The notes below the pieces were generated by a model. That model was not told where the DNA came from. It saw only the letters and a program-made list of their open reading frames with translations, and searched no databases. The position numbers and the translations under genes were made by a program. Positions 35,413-44,318 of a stretch of 64,000 bases of DNA are shown here, piece by piece (within the stretch, counting starts at the first letter, position 1; the number at the start of each line of letters is the position of its first letter). This DNA comes from Nostoc sp. 106C (GTDB taxonomy: Bacteria; Cyanobacteriota; Cyanobacteriia; Cyanobacteriales; Nostocaceae): contig NZ_MTAW01000075.1 in the NCBI RefSeq assembly GCF_002154725.1, forward strand, positions 40,146-104,145, written 5' to 3'.

Positions 35413-35659
35413 AAAAATATTATGAGTAAATATGTAATTAGTAATATCAAAATTCCAATAATTTAACCTAATGTTCACTAGCAGCTGATTATTACGACTT
35501 TCTTAACATTGCGGCAACCATAATGGCTTATAAGCCTGACTTTTTACAGTTATTTACCAACTAAAGAAACAACGTAGCATTTTCCACAGTCTCATTCGTA
35601 ACAGGTATAAGCTAATGAAGATAGCTAACGAAAACATAGAGGTCAGAAGAAGGAATAAA

Positions 35660-36919
35660 ATGACCTTTTCTAAATCTAATGAACAGTCAGTTATTTTAGT
35701 TTGCATACTCCTGATAATTTCACTAATGATGTACCTATTAACAGGTTTAGCACAACCCCAAACAACCACCAAGAAATTGCTTGAGTATGGATGGGATGTC
35801 CCGAACCCAAACTTTTTCCGGCAGCATATCAAGCAGATGGAGCAGCGTCCTTTTGATGGCGTGATAGTCAAACTCAACGCAGGTAAAGAAGTCTTTAGGA
35901 AAACATCCTACCCTGACCAAGCGTTTACACAAGATCGAAAAGACCTTGCCGCCACGACCTCATCTAAGCTCACTAATAACTTCGTGCTGATGTGGTCTAC
36001 TATGGAGGATAGATGGGACTGCTTTAACGATAATGATTGGGCTGCCGCTGAAAAGAATATTCGCAATTTTGCCAAGACTGTCATATCTGGTCGCTTTAGA
36101 GGCATTGCCTTAGATCCAGAATCGTATGGAGAGACGTACGAAACACACGGTAACAGTCCGTGGAACTATAAGACACAACCCCAGCACTACAACAAAACAT
36201 TTAAAGAGTATCAACAGCAAGTGCGAAAGCGCGGTGCTCAGTTTATGAAAGTACTGCAAGAAACCCAACCTAGTAAGGAAGTGTTAACGCTGGGCTTATT
36301 GAGTTGGATGAAGTCTTTATTGGTAGAGACGACTGACCGATCTAAGTTGCAGCTGCAACTTGTCAACCACGATTATGGGCTATGGCCAGCTTTCATCAAC
36401 GGGATGCTTGATGCGGCGCAGCCAGGTTCTGTCATGATTGATGGTAACGAAGGTGCATACTACTTCTATCGCGCTGCTTGGTTTGAAGACATACACAACT
36501 TTATCCGCAAAGATGCACGGGCATTCGTTGAGTCGACGAACTACAAGAAATATGATAACCAAGTGAAACTGGGTCAAGCAGTCTATGTAGACCTCGTACT
36601 TAACCTTTTTCAAAAACCTGCTAACAACGTTAACGACGGCTGGTATGGTATGAGAATGCCACATTTCCTGTCGCCAGATAACCGACTACGGTTGTTAGAG
36701 CACAACACTTATCACTCACTTCGCACAGCAGATCAATATGTCTGGATCTACAGTGAGGATATGGATTGGTGGCAAAACCGTATCCCTAAAGGTGCAGAGG
36801 ATGCTATCCGGCGTGCCAAGGCAAAGACTCAAAAAGGAGAAATTTTAGGATTCAATATCGATCCTGATACTGAAAACGCGCTGAAGAAGTGTAGACTCAT
36901 CAATCCCAAATGTGAGTAA
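35660..36919 (+). CDS. Membrane-anchored protein, possible unrecognised TIM-barrel glycosidase
   Basis: ATG 35660 is chosen because AGAAGGA lies six bases upstream; ATG 35615 would add 15 residues. The 419-residue product has an N-terminal hydrophobic anchor (ILVCILLIISLMMYLL) and an extracytoplasmic domain. The pattern LLEYGWDVPNPNFFRQHI, FDGVIVKLNAG, FRGIALDPESYG, SVMIDGNEGAYYF and WIYSEDMDWW resembles successive beta-strand ends of a TIM barrel, with acidic residues where glycosidases place catalytic groups. I cannot assign a CAZy family. Its place inside the polysaccharide operon suggests trimming, release or length control of the polymer. Confidence 0.65.
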   Translation: MTFSKSNEQSVILVCILLIISLMMYLLTGLAQPQTTTKKLLEYGWDVPNPNFFRQHIKQMEQRPFDGVIVKLNAGKEVFRKTSYPDQAFTQDRKDLAATTSSKLTNNFVLMWSTMEDRWDCFNDNDWAAAEKNIRNFAKTVISGRFRGIALDPESYGETYETHGNSPWNYKTQPQHYNKTFKEYQQQVRKRGAQFMKVLQETQPSKEVLTLGLLSWMKSLLVETTDRSKLQLQLVNHDYGLWPAFINGMLDAAQPGSVMIDGNEGAYYFYRAAWFEDIHNFIRKDARAFVESTNYKKYDNQVKLGQAVYVDLVLNLFQKPANNVNDGWYGMRMPHFLSPDNRLRLLEHNTYHSLRTADQYVWIYSEDMDWWQNRIPKGAEDAIRRAKAKTQKGEILGFNIDPDTENALKKCRLINPKCE

Positions 36920-36923
36920 GTGC

Positions 36924-36945
36924 GGGTGATGAGAGTGCGTCACCC
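36924..36945. terminator. Weak hairpin after the putative glycosidase gene
   Basis: GGGTGA and TCACCC form a 6-bp stem with a 10-base loop five bases after the stop codon. No T-run follows, so read-through into the next glycosyltransferase gene is likely. Confidence 0.35.
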
Positions 36946-37092
36946 ATATAAGCAAGCAACAAGTAATCAAAATTATGCCTTCTATATAATCGTAAGGTTT
37001 TGCAGTGAAGGTACTTGGAATGTAGAACTTAACACTGCTATTGCAAACTAAAAATTGAAAGGCTAACTACTAAGTTTGGAGACTATTGATTG

Positions 37093-38292
37093 ATGAATGT
37101 TGTTGTTGCACTTGAGTATCGCTTTGACCGCACACCAGACCTAGTGGTATGGACAAAAGCACAGTTCTCATATTCATTTTGGAAGCGCTATCTAGAGGTT
37201 TTCGATCATGTGCGCGTGGTGGCACGTGTACGTGAAGTTCCTTCTGTTTCACCAGACTGGAAACGTGCTGACGGCGAAGGAGTTTCCTTTGCTGCCATTC
37301 CCTACTACATTGGTCCTGTGCAATATTTGCTGCGATCATTCTGGGTAAAGCGTGTTGCCCAACAGTCCGTCGGTTCGACAGATGCGGTAATTTTGCGGGT
37401 GAGTTCTCAAATTGCCTCATGTATGCTGCCTAAGCTTCGTGCCCAAGATCATCCCTATGCAGTAGAAGTAGTTGCAGATCCCTATGATATCTTCGCGCCT
37501 GGCTCCATTAGGCATCCCTTGCGCCCATTCTTTCGTTGGTTGTTTCCCCACAGCCTGCGGCGTCAATGTGCTGAGGCTTTTGCAGTCGCTTATGTCACTA
37601 AATATGCCCTTCAGCATCGATATCCACCAGCAAAGGAAGCTTTTTCGACTCACTATTCAAGTGTTGAGTTGTCTAATCAAGCTTTCGTATCTTGTGCCCG
37701 TTCACCTCAGCAGAGAATGCGAAAGTTTACTCTTGTTACTGTAGGCACACTAGCTCAACTCTATAAGGCCCCAGATATACTGATCAAGGCAGTTGCTGCT
37801 TGTATAGCTGAAGGCTTAGACCTTCAGTTAATACTGATAGGAGACGGCAAGCATCGAGTAGAATTGGAGACGCTGGTTGAAAATTTAGAGTTAGGAGAAC
37901 GGATAAATTTTCTTGGTCAGTTACCTGCTGGTGATGCTGTACGCATACAGTTAGATAGAGCTGACTTGTTTATCTTACCTTCATATCAGGAAGGCTTACC
38001 CAGAGCAATGATTGAGGCAATGGCTCGAGGACTGCCATGCATTGGCTCTAGTGTAGGTGGCATACCTGAACTCCTACTTCCTGAAGAAATGGTGCCACCT
38101 GGTGATGTGGTTGCGTTGGCAGACAAGATTCGTGAGATAGTGACTGATCCAGAACGCATGACTCGCATGTCAGCCCGTAACTTGGAAAAAGCCAAAGATT
38201 ACAGGGATGAGGTTCTCCGCGAGCGCCGAATTGAGTTCTATCGTTATATACGAGAGCAAACAGAATCATGGCTCAAAAAGCAGAAATTTTAG
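37093..38292 (+). CDS. GT4 glycosyltransferase
   Basis: The start is the ATG at 37093 with GGAG 12 bases upstream; an adjacent TTG is ignored. The 399-residue GT-B protein contains LVTVGTLAQLYKAPDILIKAV, LILIGDGKHRVELE, INFLGQLPAGDAV and LPSYQEGLPRAMIEAMARGLP with the E-x7-E motif. It is a retaining glycosyltransferase of unknown donor. It follows a 170-base gap in the operon and is followed after 11 bases by another GT4 gene, so the two probably act one after the other on the same repeat unit. Confidence 0.88.
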   Translation: MNVVVALEYRFDRTPDLVVWTKAQFSYSFWKRYLEVFDHVRVVARVREVPSVSPDWKRADGEGVSFAAIPYYIGPVQYLLRSFWVKRVAQQSVGSTDAVILRVSSQIASCMLPKLRAQDHPYAVEVVADPYDIFAPGSIRHPLRPFFRWLFPHSLRRQCAEAFAVAYVTKYALQHRYPPAKEAFSTHYSSVELSNQAFVSCARSPQQRMRKFTLVTVGTLAQLYKAPDILIKAVAACIAEGLDLQLILIGDGKHRVELETLVENLELGERINFLGQLPAGDAVRIQLDRADLFILPSYQEGLPRAMIEAMARGLPCIGSSVGGIPELLLPEEMVPPGDVVALADKIREIVTDPERMTRMSARNLEKAKDYRDEVLRERRIEFYRYIREQTESWLKKQKF

Positions 38293-38303
38293 GAACCGAG
38301 GAA

Positions 38304-39443
38304 ATGAACAGACTATTAATAGTGACTACAATCCCAAGTACACTTAGTAGCTTTTTTACCTATATTACACGCCACTTGCAAGCTAATGGCTGGCTTGTGG
38401 ATGGTATGGCGGCTGGAATTTCTACCGATATAGAGTGCTTGGAATTATTTGATCAAGTCTGGGATATAGATCTGTCACGAAACCCCTTAGATCCCAAAAA
38501 CTTGTTAGTCGCTCCACAACAAATCCAAGCAGTATTTAAAAAAAATAACTATGATTTGGTAAATGTGAGTACGCCAATAGCTGCCTTTGTCACTCGTTGG
38601 GCACTGAATGATTTGCGAAAGCAGGGCAAATTGAAGATGATTTATACTGCCCAAGGCTTGTATTTTTATCAAGGTGGGGCAACACATAGAAATGCTACTT
38701 TCTTAACACTAGAAAAGATTGCTGGACGCTGGACTGACTATCTGGTAGTGGTTAATCGCGAAGATGAAGAAGCAGCAAAGCGGCATCGCCTAGTTCCTAG
38801 TGAAAGAGTCCGTCGCATACCTGGAACAGGTCTGAATATTGATCGCTTTAATTGTAATACTGTTCTCGAAGCTGACGTAATAAAGGTGCGCCAAGAGATA
38901 GGTTTACTACCGCAAACACCACTTTTTCTATCAGTAGCTGAGTTGATTCCCCGCAAGCATCCTCAAGATATTTTAAAGGCATTTGCTCGCCTAGCTCGAC
39001 CAGAAGCCTGTTTGGCTTTTGCCGGAGATGGACACCTAATGAACCAGATGCAACATTTAGCATCTGAACTAGGGGTGCAAAATCAAGTTCGCTTTTTGGG
39101 ACTGCGCCGGGATATACCAACTTTAATACGTGCAGCGATCGCTACAGTGCTTGCTTCAGAACTCGAGGGGCTTCCCAATTGTGTAATGGAGTCTTTATGT
39201 ATGGAGACTCCAGTGATCGGCACAGATATCCGTGGAACTAGGGACCTACTAGAAAAAGGCTGTGGTCTACTCGTCAAGGTAGGAGATGTAGAGGGGCTGG
39301 CATCGGCGATGGCATGGATACTTGATCATCCCGAAGAAGCTAGAGTCATGAGTCAGCAGGGACGAGAGCGTATCGCTGACTATGAAGTGCCGCACATTCT
39401 AAAACAATATGAGGCTTTATATGCAGAGTCTATGCTGTGTTGA
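38304..39443 (+). CDS. GT4 glycosyltransferase
   Basis: The chosen start at 38304 has AGGA about nine bases upstream and gives the family N-terminus MNRLLIVTTIPSTLSSFF; an ATG at 38268 overlaps the preceding gene. The 379-residue protein has LNIDRF, FLSVAELIPRKHPQDILKAF, AFAGDGHLMNQM, VRFLGLRRDIPTLI and ASELEGLPNCVMESLCMETP, as in EpsD/WcaA-like GT4 enzymes that transfer N-acetylhexosamines. Substrate unknown. Confidence 0.87.
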   Translation: MNRLLIVTTIPSTLSSFFTYITRHLQANGWLVDGMAAGISTDIECLELFDQVWDIDLSRNPLDPKNLLVAPQQIQAVFKKNNYDLVNVSTPIAAFVTRWALNDLRKQGKLKMIYTAQGLYFYQGGATHRNATFLTLEKIAGRWTDYLVVVNREDEEAAKRHRLVPSERVRRIPGTGLNIDRFNCNTVLEADVIKVRQEIGLLPQTPLFLSVAELIPRKHPQDILKAFARLARPEACLAFAGDGHLMNQMQHLASELGVQNQVRFLGLRRDIPTLIRAAIATVLASELEGLPNCVMESLCMETPVIGTDIRGTRDLLEKGCGLLVKVGDVEGLASAMAWILDHPEEARVMSQQGRERIADYEVPHILKQYEALYAESMLC

Positions 39444-39505
39444 TTTATACGTCATGCAGGTCTTACAGTGCTTAAAACCTATTGATTAGAAGGAAGAATG
39501 TATTC

Positions 39506-40189
39506 ATGAATGTTAAAGATTCTCAGGGTGCTCGTTTCACAATCTATAGCAGATTCATCAAGCCTGTATTAGATAAAGCTGTAGCAGTGATTGCCCTATT
39601 CATTGTTGCTCCCGTAATAATAATTGTGGCGATCGCAATTTACATTAGCATGGGTAAACCAGTTGTTTTTGCTCAAAAGCGTCCAGGAAAAAAGGGGCAT
39701 ATTTTTACATGCTACAAATTCCGCACGATGACAAATGAGTGCGATTCTAATGGCAATTTACTACCTGATAATCAACGTATTACAGGTATTGGTAGGTTTC
39801 TGCGGAAGACCAGCCTAGATGAACTACCTCAATTATGGAGTGTTCTCAAAGGAGATATGTCTTTTGTTGGTCCTCGACCGCTACTTATCGAATACCTACC
39901 TTATTATTCGGAGCGTGAGCATAAACGTCATTTAATTCTTCCTGGGCTTACTGGATTAGCTCAAATTAATGGACGGAATAGGCTGTCATGGGATGAGCGT
40001 TTTCAATTAGATATTGAGTACGTAGAAAATCAATCCCTCTCTTTGGACCTATACATCTTATTTAAAAGCTTTTGGAAAGTGCTCATCGCTAGTGATGTTG
40101 ATGTAGCTACACAAATAGAGGACTTTGATGAATATCGTCGAAAACAGATGCAATCGCGTTTAGAAGAGAGCTTTAGTTATGACAATTGA
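39506..40189 (+). CDS. Initiating sugar-phosphate transferase (monotopic PGT)
   Basis: From ATG 39506 (AGAAGGAAG upstream) the 227-residue protein has one N-terminal hydrophobic reentrant helix (about 25-45). The conserved core of small polyprenyl-phosphate phosphoglycosyl transferases follows: FAQKRPGKKGHIFTCYKFRTM, SLDELPQLWSVLKGDMSFVG and PGLTGLAQINGR. The Asp-Glu pair in LDELPQ is the catalytic dyad. It transfers a sugar-1-phosphate from UDP-sugar to undecaprenyl phosphate and starts repeat-unit synthesis. It is of the short PglC type rather than the five-helix WbaP type. Confidence 0.9.
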   Translation: MNVKDSQGARFTIYSRFIKPVLDKAVAVIALFIVAPVIIIVAIAIYISMGKPVVFAQKRPGKKGHIFTCYKFRTMTNECDSNGNLLPDNQRITGIGRFLRKTSLDELPQLWSVLKGDMSFVGPRPLLIEYLPYYSEREHKRHLILPGLTGLAQINGRNRLSWDERFQLDIEYVENQSLSLDLYILFKSFWKVLIASDVDVATQIEDFDEYRRKQMQSRLEESFSYDN

Positions 40190-40454
40190 AATATTTTCAC
40201 TTTTGGAGATACTTCCCAATCTTAGGCAATACACAAACATTGTTTGAATGGGAATCTGCTCTTTCTTGGTAGAGTACCTTCAGTGAACAAACACACTGAC
40301 GCCATGAGTTGACACTTGGCCTCACTATTTGGGAGATCAAGGGTTACAAATAATTCTGGACAACTTTTGAGAGTCATTGTGCAATCTCAAGGCGTCACCA
40401 CTTAGTAACTATTGATTATAAAGACCTAGTTCGTTAATAATTAAATCATTAAAA

Positions 40455-41696
40455 ATGGAACTTTCTTGGCAAACAATACTCGATTTGGAAAAAAAATATG
40501 GGGATTCTTTCTTTATCCTCGATAGCAAAAAGTTTGAAAATAACTATCAAGACTTTCTGCAAGAATTTCGTTCAATTTATCCTCGTACTAACCTCGGCTA
40601 TTCTTATAAAACAAATTATATTCCCAAAATATGTCAGATTGTTAAGTTTATGGGAGGCTATGCAGAAGTTGTTTCTCAAATGGAGTATGACTTAGCGATC
40701 GCTATTGGTGTTTCTCCATCGAGAATTATCTTTAACGGTCCTTTAAAACCTAAAGAAGATATTGAAAGAGCGATCTTGGCAGGCTCTATAGTTAACTTAG
40801 ACTGTTTAGAAGAAGTTGAAATAGTTAAGGCATTAGCCCAAAAATTGCCAAATCAGAAAATTGCAGTAGGACTGAGATGTAATTTTGATGTGGGTGTAGG
40901 TCGTATCTCCCGATTTGGATTTGATGTGGAAGGAGGGGCAATAGATCATGTTTTTAAGGTATTCAGAGAATTAAATAATTGTTCTGTTCAGGGATTGCAT
41001 TGTCACATTTCTACATCAACAAGAAGTATAGAATCCTATACCTTACGCACTCAGAAAATTATAGAATTCAGCGATTATTATTTCAAAGATAAACAGCCAA
41101 AATTTATTGATGTAGGAGGTGGTTTTTTCGGCAGAATGAACTATGCTTTAAAGCAGCAATTTGATTGTTATATACCTAACTATCGTGAATATGCAGAAGC
41201 GATTGCACCTCTAATGAGAAGTAGATTTCCTGATGATTCTGGTCCGGAGCTAATCATTGAGCCTGGTGTAGCCGTTGTTGCAGATGTACTAAAGTTTGTT
41301 AGTAAAGTCGTTGGGCTTAAAACAGTAGGCTCACGTCAACTGGCTCTGGTTGTTGGTAGCATTCATAATGTTAAGCCAACTTTAACGGAAAAAAAATTGT
41401 CATTACTAGTTTATAGAAACGAGGAAACCTCTGAAAGTAAAAACTTAAATGGTCCAGTTGATATAGTTGGATATACTTGTATGGAACATGATTGTTTATA
41501 TAAAGATTATCCTGGTAACATAGGTATTGGAGATTATGTAGTTTTCGAAAATATAGGTGCTTATACTGTAGTATTCAAACCTCCCTTCATTCGCCCAAAT
41601 CCTCCTATTATTAGCTATGATTCTATCTTGAATGAATATGATCTGATTAGAAGGAGAGAAACATCTCAAGATGTGTTTTCTACTTATGTCATATGA
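40455..41696 (+). CDS. Type III PLP-dependent decarboxylase (LysA/ODC-like)
   Basis: The 413-residue protein has the alanine-racemase-fold PLP barrel: K52 in LGYSYKTNYIPKIC forms the Schiff base, GLHCHISTSTRS and FIDVGGGFFGR contact the cofactor, and LIIEPGVAVV is the Glu-Pro-Gly phosphate loop. The C-terminal domain supplies the catalytic Cys in GYTCMEHDC. Relatives decarboxylate diaminopimelate, ornithine, arginine or carboxynorspermidine; the diverged specificity region suggests another amino acid substrate. It lies inside the polysaccharide operon and overlaps the following ATP-grasp frame (ATGA), so it belongs to the four-gene cassette and not to lysine synthesis. Confidence 0.82.
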   Translation: MELSWQTILDLEKKYGDSFFILDSKKFENNYQDFLQEFRSIYPRTNLGYSYKTNYIPKICQIVKFMGGYAEVVSQMEYDLAIAIGVSPSRIIFNGPLKPKEDIERAILAGSIVNLDCLEEVEIVKALAQKLPNQKIAVGLRCNFDVGVGRISRFGFDVEGGAIDHVFKVFRELNNCSVQGLHCHISTSTRSIESYTLRTQKIIEFSDYYFKDKQPKFIDVGGGFFGRMNYALKQQFDCYIPNYREYAEAIAPLMRSRFPDDSGPELIIEPGVAVVADVLKFVSKVVGLKTVGSRQLALVVGSIHNVKPTLTEKKLSLLVYRNEETSESKNLNGPVDIVGYTCMEHDCLYKDYPGNIGIGDYVVFENIGAYTVVFKPPFIRPNPPIISYDSILNEYDLIRRRETSQDVFSTYVI

Positions 41697-41707
41697 AAGG
41701 CAAAAAT

Positions 41708-42721
41708 ATGAATATTATGTTGACTTGTGCGGGAAGACGGAACTACCTTATTAAATACTTCCAAGAAGCCTTAAAAAATCGTGGACTCGTATTGGTTGGT
41801 GATGCTAGTTTAGAAGCTCCGGCACTTCAGGAAGCAGATGAAAGTTTTTTGTTGCCATCTGTACATCATCATGACTACTTTGATAAGCTGCTTGATATTT
41901 GTCAACAAAAGCAGGTTCGTTTGTTGATACCGCTCACTGATTTAGAATTGCCATACTTAGCAAAACAACGCGATCGGTTTCTAGAAATAGGAACTTTTCC
42001 TTTAGTTTGCTCGCCAGAAGTGGTCAATATTTGTTTTGACAAGTGGGCGACCTTTGAATTTTTACAAAAAATCGGCATCTCTACACCAAAAACATATCTT
42101 TCGCTGGCAGAAGCTCGTCATGCTTTAAAATGCGGTGATGTCTCTTTTCCTTTAGTCGTGAAACCTCGTTGGGGAAGTGCGTCTATTGGGATTGAATACC
42201 CTGACGATGATGAAGAATTAGAGTTAGCTTATCGGTTTGTGAAGAAACTTCTAGCCAAGATATTCTTAGGAGATGTGAGTTTATCTGAGCCTGAAAAATC
42301 TATCATCATTCAGGAGCGGCTTTCCGGACAAGAATATGGTCTTGATATCATCAATGACTTAGATGGTCGTTACATCATTACTTTTGCCAAGCGTAAACTA
42401 GGAATGAGAGCCGGAGAAACAGATCGGGCAATTACAGTGGAAGATGACCAATTCAAAAAGCTAGGTGAGAAAATCGGTCGGGAATTAGGGCATATTGGTA
42501 ACCTTGACTGCGACGTTATTGTTAGCTCCAAAGGTTACTGTGCACTAGAAATGAATCCGCGCTTTGGTGGCGGATATCCGTTCTCCCATATAGCAGGAGC
42601 CAATCTTCCAGCAGCTTTAATAGCTTGGATTAATGGAGAGAAACCAGATATAAGTTGGCTCAAGGTTGACAAAGATATCAAAAGTTCTAAATGCGATCGG
42701 CTAGTCAAAATGAGCCACTAG
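41708..42721 (+). CDS. ATP-grasp ligase
   Basis: The 337-residue protein begins MNIMLTCAGRRNYLIKYF, like carbamoyl-phosphate-synthase-large-subunit-like ATP-grasp proteins; GAAAGG precedes ATG 41708. An ATG at 41693 overlaps the decarboxylase stop and is possible. ATP-grasp motifs are FPLVVKPRWGSASIG (A-loop and Lys), IIIQERLSGQEYGLDII and CALEMNPRFGGGYPFSH with metal-binding Glu and Asn. It should join a carboxylate to an amine through an acyl-phosphate. The substrates are not evident; the neighbouring decarboxylase could supply the amine. Confidence 0.82.
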   Translation: MNIMLTCAGRRNYLIKYFQEALKNRGLVLVGDASLEAPALQEADESFLLPSVHHHDYFDKLLDICQQKQVRLLIPLTDLELPYLAKQRDRFLEIGTFPLVCSPEVVNICFDKWATFEFLQKIGISTPKTYLSLAEARHALKCGDVSFPLVVKPRWGSASIGIEYPDDDEELELAYRFVKKLLAKIFLGDVSLSEPEKSIIIQERLSGQEYGLDIINDLDGRYIITFAKRKLGMRAGETDRAITVEDDQFKKLGEKIGRELGHIGNLDCDVIVSSKGYCALEMNPRFGGGYPFSHIAGANLPAALIAWINGEKPDISWLKVDKDIKSSKCDRLVKMSH

Positions 42722-42776
42722 AAGGGCATCTCTATTTCGTATGTAAAAAATGATTTTTTAATCCAAAAACTTCATT

Positions 42777-44315
42777 ATGAAAGTTACTTCCCTCGGTCAT
42801 GCAGGTTTAAATGTAGAAACCAAAAGTGCCACTATACTTATCGATCCCTGGCTATCTCAAGAAGGAGCTTTTCTCGGTTCATGGTTCCAGTATCCAGATA
42901 ACTCTCACTTGATGACACCCTCATTACTGAATGCAACTGCGATCGCTCTTTCTCACGAGCATTTAGACCATGTTGACCCTTGGTTCCTCGCCCAAATACC
43001 ACCACAGACACCGACGATTATCCCTCGTTATCCCTCGTCGGTATTGAAGCAGAAAATTGCCGCAGCTGGATTAAAGAACATTATAGAAATGCCACAGTGG
43101 CAACCAATACAAGTAGTTGAGGGAATTAATGTATTCTTTGTGTCAGAAGAGTCACCGATGAACCATGACTCGGCTGTGATAGTTGTTGGTGATGGACAGA
43201 CACTACTTGATCTCAACGATGCTCGCTTATCAGTAACTCAACTTCGCAGCATCCGTACCAAAGTGGGTGGAGTAATTGATGTATTAGCACTGCAAGGCGC
43301 AGGAGCTTCTTGGTATCCTATATGCTATGACTACCCCGAAGCACGTAAAACCGAACTTTCTCAGCGTAAGCGTCTAGCTAAGTTTAACTATTTGGAACGA
43401 GTGATCGCATCTGTTGAACCAGTAAATATTATTCCTTGTGCAGGGCCTCCTTGTTTCCTAGATCCAGAACTGACTTGGGTAAATGCTGAGATGGAAGAGG
43501 GAATTTTTCCAGATCAACAGCAAGTAGTAAATTGGCTAAGAAAGAGGAAAATTTACAATACCATGAGTTTGTTGCCAGGTGATGCTTTTGATATCACTAC
43601 CAATCAAAAACAAACTGATCCCATCTGGAGTGATTTTTCCTTTAGTGAGAGTGCTTCTTACCTAAAAGACTATGCTGAGCGTAGAAAGGTGAACATTGCG
43701 GCATTGAAAGCTCGTTATCCTCAACCTACTGAGTCTCTTTACTTACCATTTCGGGACTATTTTCAGCACTTATTAGCAATGAGTCCTTACTTCAACAGCA
43801 AAATCGGAATGCGAATTGGCTTTGAGATCACAGGCCCGGGTGGGGGAAAATGGGCAGTCGATTTTCGATCGGGTAAGGAAGGAGTGTATGACGAGATGGG
43901 CGAATGTAGCTATGGATACCGTTTTGCGTCAAGATGGCTGCCTTCGCTGTTGGATGGTTCCTTGCTTTGGGAAGACTTCTTTCTGTCTTTACGATTTCAG
44001 GCTTGGCGAAATCCAGATATTTACAACGACCATCTTTTAGGACTCCTGAAATTTGCTTGTCCCCAGTCCTTGCAAGCTGTGGAGGATTACGAAAACGCAA
44101 TGGATTCCCAAGAGCGGATGACAATTCACTGCGAAGGGGATAATTACTTAGTACAGCGCCACTGTCCCCATGCAGGTTTTGACTTGCAGGAGGTAGGAGA
44201 GGTGTTACCCGGAGGGGTTCTCCGCTGTCTAGGTCATCACTACGAGTTTGATTTAAATACTGGAAAATGTCTCAATGGAAAATGCAAGCCACTTGACAGC
44301 AAGCGCACGATTTAG
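42777..44315 (+). CDS. MBL-fold protein fused to a C-terminal Rieske [2Fe-2S] domain
   Basis: The 512-residue protein has an N-terminal metallo-beta-lactamase fold with ALSHEHLDHVDPW (H60, H62, D64, H65) and downstream NHDSAVIVVG and LLDLNDAR metal-site regions. The C-terminal 60 residues carry a complete Rieske motif: C463-P-H465 and C484-L-G-H487. CMP-N-acetylneuraminate hydroxylase (CMAH) combines the same two modules in the opposite order. This suggests an oxygenase acting on a nucleotide-activated sugar or amino-sugar acid, needing electrons from ferredoxin or cytochrome b5-like donors. It lies three bases before the aminotransferase gene. Function is inference; domains are secure. Confidence 0.85.
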   Translation: MKVTSLGHAGLNVETKSATILIDPWLSQEGAFLGSWFQYPDNSHLMTPSLLNATAIALSHEHLDHVDPWFLAQIPPQTPTIIPRYPSSVLKQKIAAAGLKNIIEMPQWQPIQVVEGINVFFVSEESPMNHDSAVIVVGDGQTLLDLNDARLSVTQLRSIRTKVGGVIDVLALQGAGASWYPICYDYPEARKTELSQRKRLAKFNYLERVIASVEPVNIIPCAGPPCFLDPELTWVNAEMEEGIFPDQQQVVNWLRKRKIYNTMSLLPGDAFDITTNQKQTDPIWSDFSFSESASYLKDYAERRKVNIAALKARYPQPTESLYLPFRDYFQHLLAMSPYFNSKIGMRIGFEITGPGGGKWAVDFRSGKEGVYDEMGECSYGYRFASRWLPSLLDGSLLWEDFFLSLRFQAWRNPDIYNDHLLGLLKFACPQSLQAVEDYENAMDSQERMTIHCEGDNYLVQRHCPHAGFDLQEVGEVLPGGVLRCLGHHYEFDLNTGKCLNGKCKPLDSKRTI

Positions 44316-44318
44316 GTC

